Below, in pieces: positions 10,206 through 22,027 of a DNA stretch of 64,000 nucleotides. Below the pieces are notes generated by a model. That model worked only from the letters and a program-made list of their open reading frames with translations, ran no database searches and was not told the origin of the DNA. This DNA comes from Microseira wollei NIES-4236 (GTDB lineage Bacteria > Cyanobacteriota > Cyanobacteriia > Cyanobacteriales > Aerosakkonemataceae). A program made the translations under genes and the position numbers. The DNA lies in contig NZ_BLAY01000032.1 of NCBI RefSeq assembly GCF_020521235.1, forward strand, positions 1-64,000. The letters run 5' to 3'. Numbering within the stretch: position 1 is the stretch's first letter; each line of letters begins with the position of its first letter.

Positions 10206-13200
10206 ATTAGGATCGGCTCCTAGTTTTTGCAAGTAATGCGCCAGTTGATTCGCTCGCTCGTTCAGTTGCCGATAAGTGAGTTGTTCGTTTTGGAAGACTA
10301 CAGCAACAGCATATGGTGTCGCTTCTACCTGAGCCTCAAATAGCTGGTGTACGCCTTTTTCATGGGGATAGTCTGTCTTTGTGTCGTTCCACTTTACTAG
10401 CAGCTGATGCCGTTCTGCTGCGGTTAAAATTGGTAAGTTTGAAATGCGCTGATACGGGTTGGCAATAATGCTTTCTAGCAAAGTTTGGAAATGCCCGACC
10501 ATGCGGCGGATTGTGGCAGCATCAAACAATGCTGTACTGTATTCAAACCAGCCATTAAGACCTTCTGGCGTGTCGAATAGGTAAAGTGATAAATCAAACT
10601 TTGACGTTTTATTGTCAATTTCTTGGACGTTCAAGGTGAGGTTGTCAACCTGCAAGGGCGGCATTGGGGCATTATTCAAAGTCAGGGATACTTGAAATAG
10701 CGGGTTGTAGGTTAAATTGCGCTCCTGCTGCAATTCCACCAGCATTTCAAACGGTACATCTTGATGCGCGTAAGCACCCAAAGTTACTTCTTTTACCCGA
10801 CTCAGCAAGTTGAGAAAACTGGGATTTTCAGAAAGATTAGTCCGCCAGACTAACATATTGATGAAAAACCCGATCGTTGCCTCAATTTCAGCTTGGTTGC
10901 GACTAGCGATGGATGATCCTATAACTATATCTTCTAATCCTGTATAGCGGTACAGCAATATCTTGAATGCCGCCACCAAGGTCATAAATAGCGTCACTCC
11001 CTGCTGTTGGCTAAGGGTATTGAGAGCCTCTTTTAAAGTAGTAGATAATATCACGGGTTCCCCAGCACCCTCAAAGGTGGGAGTTGTTGGTCGGGGTCGA
11101 TCGGTGGGCAGCTGTAAAATGGGCAAGTTGTTAAGCTGCTGTTTCCAGTAGGAAAGCTGTTTTTCTAATAATTCAGGTTGCGATCGCTCTCGTTGCCAAA
11201 TTGCAAAGTCGCCATATTGAATCGGCAATTCAGGCAGCGGTGAAGGACGCCCAGAAGCAAACGCTTCGTACAGCGCCGCCACTTCCCGAATTAGCACGCC
11301 TTTCGACCAACCATCGCTAACAATATGGTGCATTGTCAACAGCATCGCGTGTTTTGTCTCGCTTAGCTGTAAAAGATGCACTCGCAGCAGGGGTGCTTGT
11401 GTCAGATCAAAAGGCTGCTTGCTGAGTTGCCAACCGATCGATCTCTTGCTCTTGTTTGGTTGCGGGTAATTTTCTCAGATCTGTTATTGGTATGGTGAGA
11501 AACTGAACAGGAGCAATTAGCTGAATAGGTTGTCCTTCTACTGTAGGAAAAGCAGTTCGCAATATTTCATGGCGTCTGATAATTTCGTTAAAAGTTTGCT
11601 CTAAAACCGCTACGTTCAGTAAACCCTCAAGACGCACAATCGCAGCAAGATTGTAAAAGGGATTACCAGGCTGCACCTGGTCGAGAAACCACAGCCTAGC
11701 TTGTGAAAAAGACAGCGGTAAGCAATTAGCTGCTTTTCTCTTAGGAATTACTTGAGTTTGTAGATTATTCAAGCCCTTTTTCTTGAGTTGGCGTTCAAAC
11801 AAAATCCGCTGTTCGGGTGAAAGGGCTGCAATTCGTTTGGAAAAACTATCCATTTGATTTCAAACCAACGAGTGGAAAAAGTTCAAGTTTAATTAATTAG
11901 CCAGTTGCGCTTGGATCTCATCTGGCGAGAGATTTTCTACTTCTTGTAATAGCCGAGCTATTTCGTCAAGTTCTTCCGGTCGAGGTTGTTTTTCTGCAAT
12001 GACTTCAGCTAGTCCGGCTATTGTAGGGGTGTCAAAGATCAGGTTACGCAGCGGTAAGTCTACTTGGAAAATTTCACGGATGCGGGAAACAGTCTGGACG
12101 GCAAGTAATGAGTGTCCTCCCAACTCGAAAAAGTTGTCATAAATGCCGACTTTTTCAATCCCAAGTAGTTCTTGCCAAAGATTGGCGATCGCTTGCTCGA
12201 TCTCATTCGTGGGGGCTACGTAAGCATTGGGCAAATTCCCTCTGGGATGGAGCGAAGAATCTGCCTGTTTTAAAGGTTCTGTTTGGCGGATAAATTTTAG
12301 TTCTTGCTGGTTAATTCTAGCTTGCAGATCTGTAGTGCAAACAACTATTCGATCTACTTGACCGATGGATAAAAACTTTTGAAAAGCCTCCACACCTTCT
12401 TTAGGTAGTAGCGCCCATTCTGCTGTTGTGCCAGTCGGTGTTATTTGTCTTTCTTCCCAAAACTGCCAGCCTTCCCAGTTGATACTTATCCAAGGGATAG
12501 AGTTGGTTTGGTTGTGTTTGCGAACAAAGGCATCCATAAAGATGTTGGCGGCACAATGGGCAAAGAACCCGCCTACAAGAGAGGATATAGAAGATTGCAA
12601 TACGCAAAAATAAAGCTTGATTCCCTGCAATACTTTTTCTAAAACAAACAGTCCATGCACTTTGGGTTGAAAGTGCCACTGGCATTCATTGATGGTTGTT
12701 TGTTGAATTGGGCGAAATGATTTTTCGTCATTTTTTTCGGCGGCGTAGATAACACCGTGAATCTCGCCAAAGCGATCTAAGCTTAATCCGATCGCTTGTT
12801 CCATTTGCGCTTCATTCGCCACGTCGGCGCTAATAAATAAAACTTCTGGACTTAACTGCTCAATCGCTTGGATTTTGCGTTTTCCCCATTCGTCTCTATC
12901 GGGAAAATCTGGATGCTCGATCAAGATTAGTTTGGCACGTACAGTTTGCGCCAAATATTCTCCTAACATCAGGCTAACATCGCCGAGCGCTCCGGCAATC
13001 AAGTAAACTCCTTGTTCCCTTAACTTGGCTGTTCCATCAATCGTTTGATTCAACCGCGCTGGTTCAAATGTTTCCACCCATCGATGTTTTCCTCGGTAAG
13101 CAACTATTGTTTCTGGTGGCTGTGCGGTCAGTTCTACTATCAGTTTATCTGCCAGTTTGTTCGCTGCAATCTCGTCGGAAATCGCAACATCAACAACTCG

Positions 13201-14679
13201 GCAGCGGATGTTTTGATATTCTTGGGGAATTACCTTACAGGTTGCTAACACTGTAGCTTTTTCTGGACACAAATCTTCCTCGCCTGTTACGTCGTGTACG
13301 TTGTTTGTTACGACTGTCATTTGCAGCGCATGAGTCATTCTTTGTTGACTTAACGCTTGTGTCAAGTAAAGCAAACTGTAAAGCCCAAGATGCTGACACC
13401 GTTCAAAAAACTGCTGCGGCGATCGCGTCTGTGCGTTTGGTATGAGACTCCATAGATGAGCGATCGCATTTGGCACTTTACCCAGCATTTGCAGTTCCTT
13501 GAGTAAGGCTTCCCAATCATCCCGGTTTTGGGGATTAATTGTATAGAGATGGTGGCTAATTCTGTTAAACTGTTCTCCCACCATTACTGTAACAACATCG
13601 TGACCTTGTTGTTTTAGTCGGTTGACAATTTGCCAACCCACCCCAGACTCATCCACAAATACTAACCAGCACGACTGTTGTAAAGGTTGTTCGGTTTGTA
13701 AAAGTTCAATACGTTTCCAGGAAGGTAGGTAAAACCAATCAGAAACGTCAGTTTTTTTGCCGATTTTTGTGACATAATTACTGGAATTATTAGTTTTTTC
13801 TTTGGGTTCGATCCAGTAACGCTGACGTTCAAATGGATAGGTCGGTAATGGGACGCGGTAACGACGTTCTTTGGCATAAAAACCAGACCAATCTATCTGC
13901 ACGCCAGCCAACCAAAGCCGACCTAAAGTATTAAGCAAAAAGGCCATATCCGACTGTAAATCTTGGGGATGGCGCACCGATGTTAATACTATCTGTTCCT
14001 GATTATGATGCTGTTTAGCAAAGGTACTCAAGGTTCGTCCGGGGCCAATTTCTAATAAAATGCGTGGCTGTTTAAGCAATTCGGCGATACCTGCTGCGAA
14101 GCGTACTGTTTCTCGTAGATGTTTCGCCCAATAGTTGGGATCAACTGCTTCTGCTGCGGTAATCCAAGTCCCGGTAACGTTAGAAATAAACGGAATTTTA
14201 GGAGATTTTAGGTTAACTTTTTTCACCTCTTCTGCGAATGTTTCGACGATGGGGTTCATCATCGCAGAATGAAAGGCATGGGAGGTATGTAACTGGCGAC
14301 AGTTGATGTTTTGTGAGGTGAGACGATCTTGTAAGCGAGCGATCGCATCTTCTGCACCGGAAACCACGCACAAGCGATCGCTATTAATGGCAGCGATCGC
14401 AAGTTCATCTCCCAACAGCGGTTTTACTTCCTCCTCTGAAAGCGCAACCGAGAGCATTTTTCCCGTCGGCAATTGTTGCATCAGTTGCCCGCGAATTGCT
14501 ACTAATTTTAACGCTTCTTCTAAAGTGAAAACACCTGCAATAGTCGCAGCTACATACTCTCCAATACTGTGACCGATCAGTGCTTGAGGATGCACGCCCC
14601 ACGCCATCCATAACTGAGCCAAAGCATATTCAATCGCAAACAGTGCCGGTTGAGTAATGTAAGTTTGTTTAAGTTGCTC

Positions 14680-14751
14680 AATAGACTTCTCCAAATACTC
14701 TTGTGGGATAGGCGTCCCGCCTGTCTTTGAGATTCTTTTTTGGAGAGGTCT
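14680..14751 (-). repeat. 72-bp coding repeat in PKS, between KS and AT core
   Basis: One unit translated with the motif SKTGGTPIPQEY. It is inserted in QSEAAI/EQLKQTY at the start of the AT domain. CTATT occurs at both edges on the minus strand. The frame is kept. Confidence 0.9.
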
Positions 14752-15513
14752 AATAGCAGCTTCACTTTGTGAGTCGTTGGGGTACAATATGTCTCGCAGA
14801 TCGAGTTTTAAGTGCGGTTTAAGCAATTCTGCACAGCAGTCAATTTGCGCTTTAAATATCGGTTGGTTCTGGTAAAGTTCCCGACCCATATTAACGTACT
14901 GAGAACCTTGACCAGAGAACATAAATGCGATGGGACGCTCCATCTGTTCGTTAAATTGAGTCAAGATGCGTTGAGCATCCAAGGTTGAGAGCGCCTTGAC
15001 TGCATCGTCAATATTTTCGCAAACAAGTATCTGGCGATGGTCAAACATTTTGCGACCAACTTGAAGCGTGTAAGCGACATCAGCTAAGTTTAAATCGCGA
15101 TGCTGTTGCAAGTAAGCAGCCAAATTTGCCCTTGCTGTTGCTAATGCCGAGCTTGTTCGCGCCGAGAGTATTAATAAGTGGTGTTTTCTCTCCTCTGCTT
15201 TTGGAGTTTCCTGTTGTTTTACTATCGGACTTTCTTCAAGAATAACGTGGGCATTAGTACCGCCAATCCCGAAAGAACTCACACCCGCGCGTCGGGGAGT
15301 GCCGTTTCTTTTCCATTCTGAGAGTTTGGTATTGACGTAAAAAGGACTGTTGGTGAAATTAATTTTGGGATTGGGTTGTTCAAAATGTAAACTGGGGGGA
15401 ATTTGTTCGTGTTTGAGGGCGAGGACTGTTTTGATCAAACCCGTTACGCCTGCTGCTGCATCCAAATGTCCGATGTTAGTTTTCACCGAACCAATCGCAC
15501 AAAATCCTCGTTT

Positions 15514-15585
15514 ATTAGACTTTTCCAATAACTCTTGTGGGATAGGCGTCTCGCCTGTCAAAGAGTTTGTTTTTTGCAGAGGTCT
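15514..15585 (-). repeat. 72-bp coding repeat in KS domain
   Basis: One unit translated with NSLTGETPIPQEL. It splits the conserved KS segment AFRTSTN/KRGFCAIGSVKTN, so the insertion point is clear. CTAAT occurs at both edges on the minus strand. The frame is kept. Confidence 0.93.
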
Positions 15586-16699
15586 ATTAGTGCTAGTACG
15601 AAACGCTTGGGTTAAAGCAGCAATTTCAATTGGATCGCCCAAAGCAGTTGCAGTTCCGTGAGTTTCAATATAAGAGATCGCTTCGGGTTCAATCCCAGCT
15701 AAGGCGAGTGCTTGTGCGATCGCTGCACTTTGACCATCCACGCTGGGTGCTGTGTACCCCACTTTCCCTGCACCATCGTTATTGATGGCGAAACCTTTGA
15801 TGACTGCATCAATGCGATCGCCATCTGCTAAAGCATCTTCTAACCGCTTTAACACTACAATACCCGCACCATTACCAATTACAGTACCCCCAGCTTTAGC
15901 ATCAAAAGCGCGGCAATGTCCGTCAGGAGATAAAATTCCCCCTTCTTGATAGAAATAACCAGCTTTGTGCGGCACAAATACGCTAACGCCACCCGCTAAA
16001 GCCATGTCGCATTGATAGTTCAATAAGCTTTGGCACGCTGTACTGATAGCCACTAAAGAGGTCGAGCAAGCGGTTTGAATATTAATACTAGGCCCGGTCA
16101 GGTTTAATTTGTAAGCAACTCGCGTTGCCAAAAAATCTTTATCGTTACCAATCAAAGTTTGATAACCACCAACTGATTCAACAAATTCGCGGTTTGAATG
16201 CAGGTTATTAAACAAATAGCTACTCCATCCCGTGCCAGCATAAGTCCCAATTTGACCTGTATAAGTTTCGCTATTGTAGCCAGCATTTTCTAAAGCTTCC
16301 CAGGCGCACTCCAAAAACAGCCGATGTTGCGGATCACACGTTGCAGCTTCTCTGGGATTAAAGCCAAAAAAAGCCGCATCAAACCACTCTATATCTTCTA
16401 AAATCGCCCCGGCTTTTACGTAATTTGGTTGACTCAAAACCTCCCGATCTATCCCATAAACCACTAACTCTTCATCATAAAAACTAGAAATAGACTCGAT
16501 GCCTTCTCGCAAATTATGCCAAAATTATTCAAGATTTTTCGCTCCCGGAAAGCGTCCCGCCATTCCGATAATAGCTATCCCTTCTATCTCTTGATTATTT
16601 TCCGTTCTACTCATTTTCTTTCTCTCTAAATTAGATTATAAATGACTGGCGTGCCAGCTACAAAGTGTTTATAGCAGTCCTACTCTCTTCGCACTTCTT

Positions 16700-16814
16700 A
16701 TACCAAATCCAGCTCGACAACTCCACTTATCTTCTTCCTCTTCCTCTTCTTCTTTGTGTCCTTCGCGCCTTCGCGGTTTATTTAAAAGGGGAGTTATCGA
16801 AGCGGATTTGGTAT
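16700..16814. repeat. MITE-like element with ATACCAAATCC ends
   Basis: About 25-bp imperfect inverted ends (ATACCAAATCC...AACTCC) bound 115 bp that include a CTTTGTGTCCTTCGCG-type segment also seen, inverted, near 56,700. It fills most of the 199-bp spacer between the FAAL-NRPS and PKS genes. Its last base overlaps the terminal stop codon of the upstream gene. Confidence 0.65.
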
Positions 16815-19800
16815 TACCTCTGTGTTCTGGCGCGAAGCGAGTAATTCATTTGTGAAAATCTCTCTTTTTGTTGGTTGAATGCTGCTTTTTGTTTGTTACC
16901 TCTGGTGCGACTTTGTTCGAGGAAATGCTGTTCTTCATGCTTCTGGCTTAAATGTTTCGCCAAAGATATAGTTGGATATTTAAATAATTCAACAATTTCT
17001 ATCTCGTCTTGCCAGATTTATTCTAGTTTATTATGAACCTGAACGAGAAGTAAAGAATGACCGCCGAGATCGAAAAAGTTGTCATAAATTCCTACTTTTT
17101 CGAGGTGAAGTACTTCTTGCCACAGATTGGCGATGATTCGTTCTACTTGAGTTTGAGGCGACTCGTAAGCAACTGCCAAATCTGGGCGAAGATTTTCTGG
17201 TATTGGTAGTGCTTGCCGATCTACCTTGCCGTTGATTGTGAGCGGCATCGCTGCCAACATCACAAAGGCAGAAGGTATCATATATTCGGGTAGTTTTTCC
17301 TTGAGAAAACTCCGCAATTCGCTAACTGAAATCGCCTCTTTTAACCGCGGAACAATATATGCAACCAAACGCCGATCGCCGGGAGAATCTTCTCTTGCTG
17401 CGATCGCTACTTCCTGCACTGCTGGATGTTGACCCAATACTGCTTCAATCTCTCCTAGTTCAACGCGGAATCCGCGAATTTTCACCCCGTGGTCGATCCT
17501 TCCCAAACACTCTATTGTCCCATCTGGTAAGTAGCGAGCTAAATCCCCCGTTTTGTATAACCGCGCTCCTTCTTTTTGGCTAAAAGGATTAGTAATAAAT
17601 CGCTCACTTGTCAAATCGGGACGATTGAGATATCCCCTCGCTACACCTGCACCGCCGATATATAATTCGCCAGTAACTCCAATCGGTACAGGTCGCAGTT
17701 TTTGATCCAAAATATAAAGTTGAGTATTGGCAATTGGACGACCAATCGGAATCCACCCTGACTGATGCTGGTGTAATGGTACCCAATAAACGCAACATCC
17801 GACTACGGTTTCTGTTGGTCCGTATTCATTCACCAACAAGGTTTCAGGAGCAGCATTTTGCCAAAAAGTAAGGAGCGACGCTGATAAATTTTCACCCCCG
17901 ATAATGAAGGATCTAGTTTTACCCGCCGCTGCTTCAGGAGATAATTGCTGACTGAGCAACTCTAATTGAGCAGGTGTAATTTTAATTAAACTAAAGTTCG
18001 AGCCTCGACGCAATGCAGCCGCCAGAGATTCGATGCTAAAACCTTCCGGTAGCAGTTCAACTCGACGACCTACCAACAAGGGTGAAAACAACCCCGTAAT
18101 TGTCATATCGAAGGAAATAGAAGAGTGAACGATCGCTCCCTCTCCTTGCTCTACAGCATACGCTTGGGAACACCAGTTCAAGTAATTAGTCAACCCTCGG
18201 TGTTCGATTAAAGTTCCTTTGGGTTTCCCTGTAGAACCGGAAGTATAAATAACGTAGGCTAGGTTATCTACCGTTACCTGAGTGACGGGATTTTCTAGAC
18301 TTGATTGGGCAATTTTCTGCCAATCTGTATCCAGACAGACAACTAGGGAATTTTGAATTAAATTAATCGACTCTAATCCAGAATCAACTAAATGCTGTTG
18401 GGTTAGTAGAACGGGTGCTTGCACGTCCTCCAGCATGAATGCTAGCCGCTGTTTTGGATATGTAGGATCTAGCGGCACATAAGCACCACCAGCTTTCAAA
18501 ATCCCTAACAATCCGACTAACATTTCGATAGAGCATTCCACGCATATGCCAACGAGAATGTCTGGCTTAACGCCTAATTTTTGTAGGTAATGCGCTAGCT
18601 GATTGGCTTTTTGGTTGAGTTGCCGATACGTGAGTTGCCGCTCTTGAAATACTACAGCGATCGCATCCGGCGTCCGCTCTACTTGTGCTTCAAATTGCTT
18701 GTGGAATAATTCAGCCATGAGATGTTCTTCCCACTCCTGATTTGTTTTATTCCACTCTACAATTATCTGATATTCTTCATCTGCTGTCAACAAAGGTAAA
18801 TCCGATACCCCCCGGTCTGGATTGGCAACAATTCCCTCTATCAATGTCCGGAAATGCCCCAACATTCCCTCGATGGTAGCGGATTCAAACAAATCGGTGT
18901 TGTACTCCAAAGTTCCTACCAGTTCCTCATCTCTTTCTTCCATTAACAGTGTCAGATCGAACTTCGCTGTCCCGTTATAACCAGACTGGTAATTGAATGA
19001 AATATTGGATAAATTTGCATCCTGTCTGGGGACATTCTGAAGCGCGAACATCACTTGAAAAAGAGGATTGTAACTCGGGTCTCGCTCTGGCTGTAGTTCT
19101 TCTACTAACTTCTCAAACGGCAGAGCTTGATGAACGTATGCACCTAAAGCTATCTGACGCACCCGTGCTAATAACTCTCTAAAACTAGGTTCGCCAGAAA
19201 GGTCGGTTCGCCAAACTAAAATATTGACAAAGCACCCAATCAATGTCTCTATTTCGCCTCGGTTGCGGTTGGCAATCGGAGAACCGACTAAGATATCTGT
19301 TTGTCCCGTATAGCGGTAAAGTAAGGTTTTGAATGCCGCCAGCAGGGTCATAAACAAAGTTGCGCCTTCCTGATGGCTCAAATTCTTCAGTGCTTGGGTG
19401 AGGTATTGAGGCAGAATTAACTTAGCTTGAGCGCCGTTAAAGGTTTGAACAGGCGATCGCGGACGATCCGCTCTTAAATTTAAAACTGGCAACTTTCCTT
19501 TCAATTGCTGTTTCCAATATGCAAGTAAAACTTGAATATTTTGTTGTACCTGCTGCTGTTGCCAATAGGCAAAATCTACATACTGGATCGGCAGTTTGGG
19601 GAGTGGAGATGGTTTTCCCTGAGAAAATGCTTCGTAAATTTCTGCCAGTTCTCTGATTAAAATTCCCATTGACCAACCATCTGCCACAATGTGGTGCAGA
19701 GTGATGAGCAACGTACATTCTGTTTCACCTAAGCGCAACAGTTTAGCGCGCAACAATGGTGCCTGAGATAAGTCAAAGGGTTGTTTGGCGAACTCGGTGG

Positions 19801-20434
19801 CTAGATGTTCTGCTCGCGCGTTACTCTCTAACAATCCCCGCAAGTCTTCAACTGGGAGAGTAAAGGTTACGACTTCTGCGATCGCTACCACAGGTTGTCC
19901 GTTTTCTACCACAAAGCTTGTCCGCAAAACTTCATGGCGTCTGATAATTTCCTTAAAGCTTTCTGCCAATGCTTTTTCGTTCAGTTCTCCTGCCAAATTA
20001 ATCGCAATAGGAATGTTATAAGCAGGAGTGTTAGAAGCTAACCGATCGACTAACCACAATTGCTGCTCTTGAAAAGATAGCGGGTATTTGCCACTAGCCT
20101 TGCGAATTTGGGCCAGCGGCTGTAACGACGTTGCCGTTGTCAGTTGAGCAATTAGTTTAGTTGCTAACTGGGTAAAAGTAAAGTATTCAAAAAAGTCGGC
20201 AATCGATACAGAAACTTCAAGGTCAACTTCAATCCTGTTTTTTAATTCAAAAACTTTTAAAGAATCGAGTCCTAAAGCCGTTAGCGGTTGTTGGGGATTA
20301 ATTTGTGATGGTGCTATTAACAATACCCGCGCTACCTGCTCGATTAAATACGCTTCTAAAAGTGGCTGACTCTCCCGTGGGGTGAGGTTTAAAAGAGCTT
20401 CGCGCTGTAAGTTAGTTTCGTTTTCTGCAAAATT

Positions 20435-20550
20435 ACCGCCGATTGCTTCTCGCGTGAGTATAGCCTTTTGGCTCGTTTGTGTAGCGGCACCCTTAAGGGT
20501 GCCGCTACACAAACGAGCGGTGTAACTTATACCGCTGCAATCCGCCATCA
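20435..20550 (-). repeat. Palindromic element, in frame between FAAL and ACP
   Basis: The same 38-bp palindrome as at 2878 (here 20476-20513) with matching flanks. It is translated with LCSGTLKGAATQT and lies in the linker between the FAAL C-terminus and the ACP. The frame is kept. Confidence 0.85.
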
Positions 20551-20791
20551 TGCTTTGGAGGATGCTACTACCTATGACCTCCAGTTCGCCTGCAAGAAAT
20601 GCTGCCTTAGTTCCCAGACGTTGAATTTTACCGCTGGAAGTTTTGGGAATACTACCTGGTTTAACTAAAATCACACCATAGACTTGCACTTCGTATTCTT
20701 GCGCGATCGCACTCCGAATCGCTGCCGTAATTTCTTCAACGTTTGGTTTGGCTCGAAATTCCAATTCTTGCACGATTACCAACCGTTCTTC

Positions 20792-20935
20792 ATTAGACTT
20801 CTCCAAAAACTCTTGTGGTATAGGCATCTTGCCTGCCCTAGAGTTTATTTTTTGGATAGGTCTATTAGACTTCTCCAAAAACTCTTGTGGGATAGGCATC
20901 TTGCCTGTCTTTGAGCTTTTTTTCTGGAGAAGTCT
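20792..20935 (-). repeat. 72-bp coding repeat, two tandem copies, in FAAL
   Basis: Units 20792-20863 and 20864-20935 are inserted in AVEVDN/EERLVIVQELE of the FAAL C-terminal subdomain. They encode KSSKTGKMPIPQEF and NSRAGKMPIPQEF. The two units differ at several positions, so this tandem is older than the identical pair at 8232. The frame is kept. Confidence 0.92.
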
Positions 20936-22027
20936 ATTATCAACCTCCACAGCAAAAGCTGCGCCACTATGCGCTCGCAACGCTGCATGACTGCGTTCTG
21001 CTGTTAGCTCAATATCTTGCGGATAAAGGTTGCGACCTCGGATAATAATTAAATCCTTAGCTCGACCTGTAATAAATAGTTCGCCGTTGTCTAAAAAGCC
21101 TAAGTCCCCAGTCCGCAAAAATGGCGCTTCACCTGTATCTGAAATATAGGCATGAAAAGTTTGATTTGTTTCTTCAATCCTCTGCCAATAACCCCCACCT
21201 ATACTCGGACCAGATACCCAAATTTCACCGACTTGATCTGGCAAGCAACCTGTTAAAGTTTGCGGATTAACGATGGCAATTTGCTGTTCTGGAATACTTT
21301 GACCGCAACTGACTAAAGAACGAACATTCTGATTTTCAATCAAAGCATCAACAACGCGATCGCTCTCCAGTCCCTCTACCCGCACCGTTTTGATTGCTGG
21401 CGCCGCCTCTTTGACGACGCCGGAAACCATTAGCGTTGCTTCCGCCATCCCGTAACAAGGATAGAAAGCTTCCCGGCGAAAACCGCACTCGGCAAAAGTA
21501 GTGGAAAATCGCTCTAACGTATCGGATCGCACAGGTTCAGCTCCGTTAAACGCGACGCTCCATGCGCTTAAATCGAGTGTTTTTCGCTGTTCCGGTGTAA
21601 TTTTTGGCACGCACAAGTCCTAGGCGAAATTAGGTGCGCCACTCGTCGTACCTCCGTAATCGGAAATAGCTTTCAGCCAACGATACGGACTCTGTAAAAA
21701 AGAGGCTGGAGACATTAATATGCACGGAAACCCACCATACAGCGGTTGCAAAATACCTCCGATCAATCCCATGTCGTGGTAAACAGGCAACCACGAGACA
21801 AATTTGCTACTAGGGGAATGCTCCATGAGTCGGTAAGTCATGGCAGCATTGTGCATGAGGTTGCCATGACTGAGCATGACGCCTTTGGGTGTCCCTGTAG
21901 AACCCGATGTATATTGCAGAAACGCTAATGTATCGGTTTTAACTAAAGGTGCTTGCCAATTCTCTTCTATGCCATCAGCGATCGCATCTGTTGTCAAGCA
22001 CTGCAATTGTGCAAACAAATTGAGCAG

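Larger units (their letters stand above)
6843..11853 (-). pseudogene. NRPS C-A(Gly)-PCP-C, frameshifted in the first C domain
   Basis: The start codon at 11853 opens a protein that stops after 148 codons at 11407. The same condensation domain resumes in the next frame (KQPFDLTQAPLLRV) and continues to 6843, so a one-base-type frameshift lies near 11405-11420. Domains after repair: C (HHIVSDG intact), A (YTSGSTGTPKG, NLYGPTETT, YKTGDLARYL), PCP (LGGDSIRS), and a terminal C domain with HHAILDG. The A pocket, aligned by eye, reads D-I-L-Q-L-G-L-I-W, the known Gly code. The A domain carries one 72-bp coding repeat and one PLRKGG-type repeat; two more 72-bp units sit between PCP and the last C. 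The terminal C domain would serve the next protein's Asp module. The gene starts 39 bp after the PKS stop. A sequencing error is the main alternative to true inactivation. Confidence 0.88.
11893..16614 (-). pseudogene. Type I PKS module KS-AT-KR-ACP with in-frame TAA at codon 30
   Basis: An ATG at 16614 starts a typical KS leader (EGIAIIGMAGRFPGA), but codon 30 (16525-16527) is TAA where KS domains normally continue EEFW. The same frame then stays open to 11893. KS has the active-site TACSTS (near residue 183), THGTAT and KTNIGHLD. AT has GHSIGE and HAFH, typical of malonyl-CoA. KR is degenerate: the nucleotide-binding segment reads IAGALGDV and the catalytic tyrosine position in YxxxN is His (HCAAN, near residue 1355). 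ACP has LGGHSLL. Two 72-bp coding repeats lie in KS and AT. It would extend the peptidyl chain after the Asn module by one malonate unit. Re-initiation downstream could give a KS lacking its first roughly 34 residues. Confidence 0.9.
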
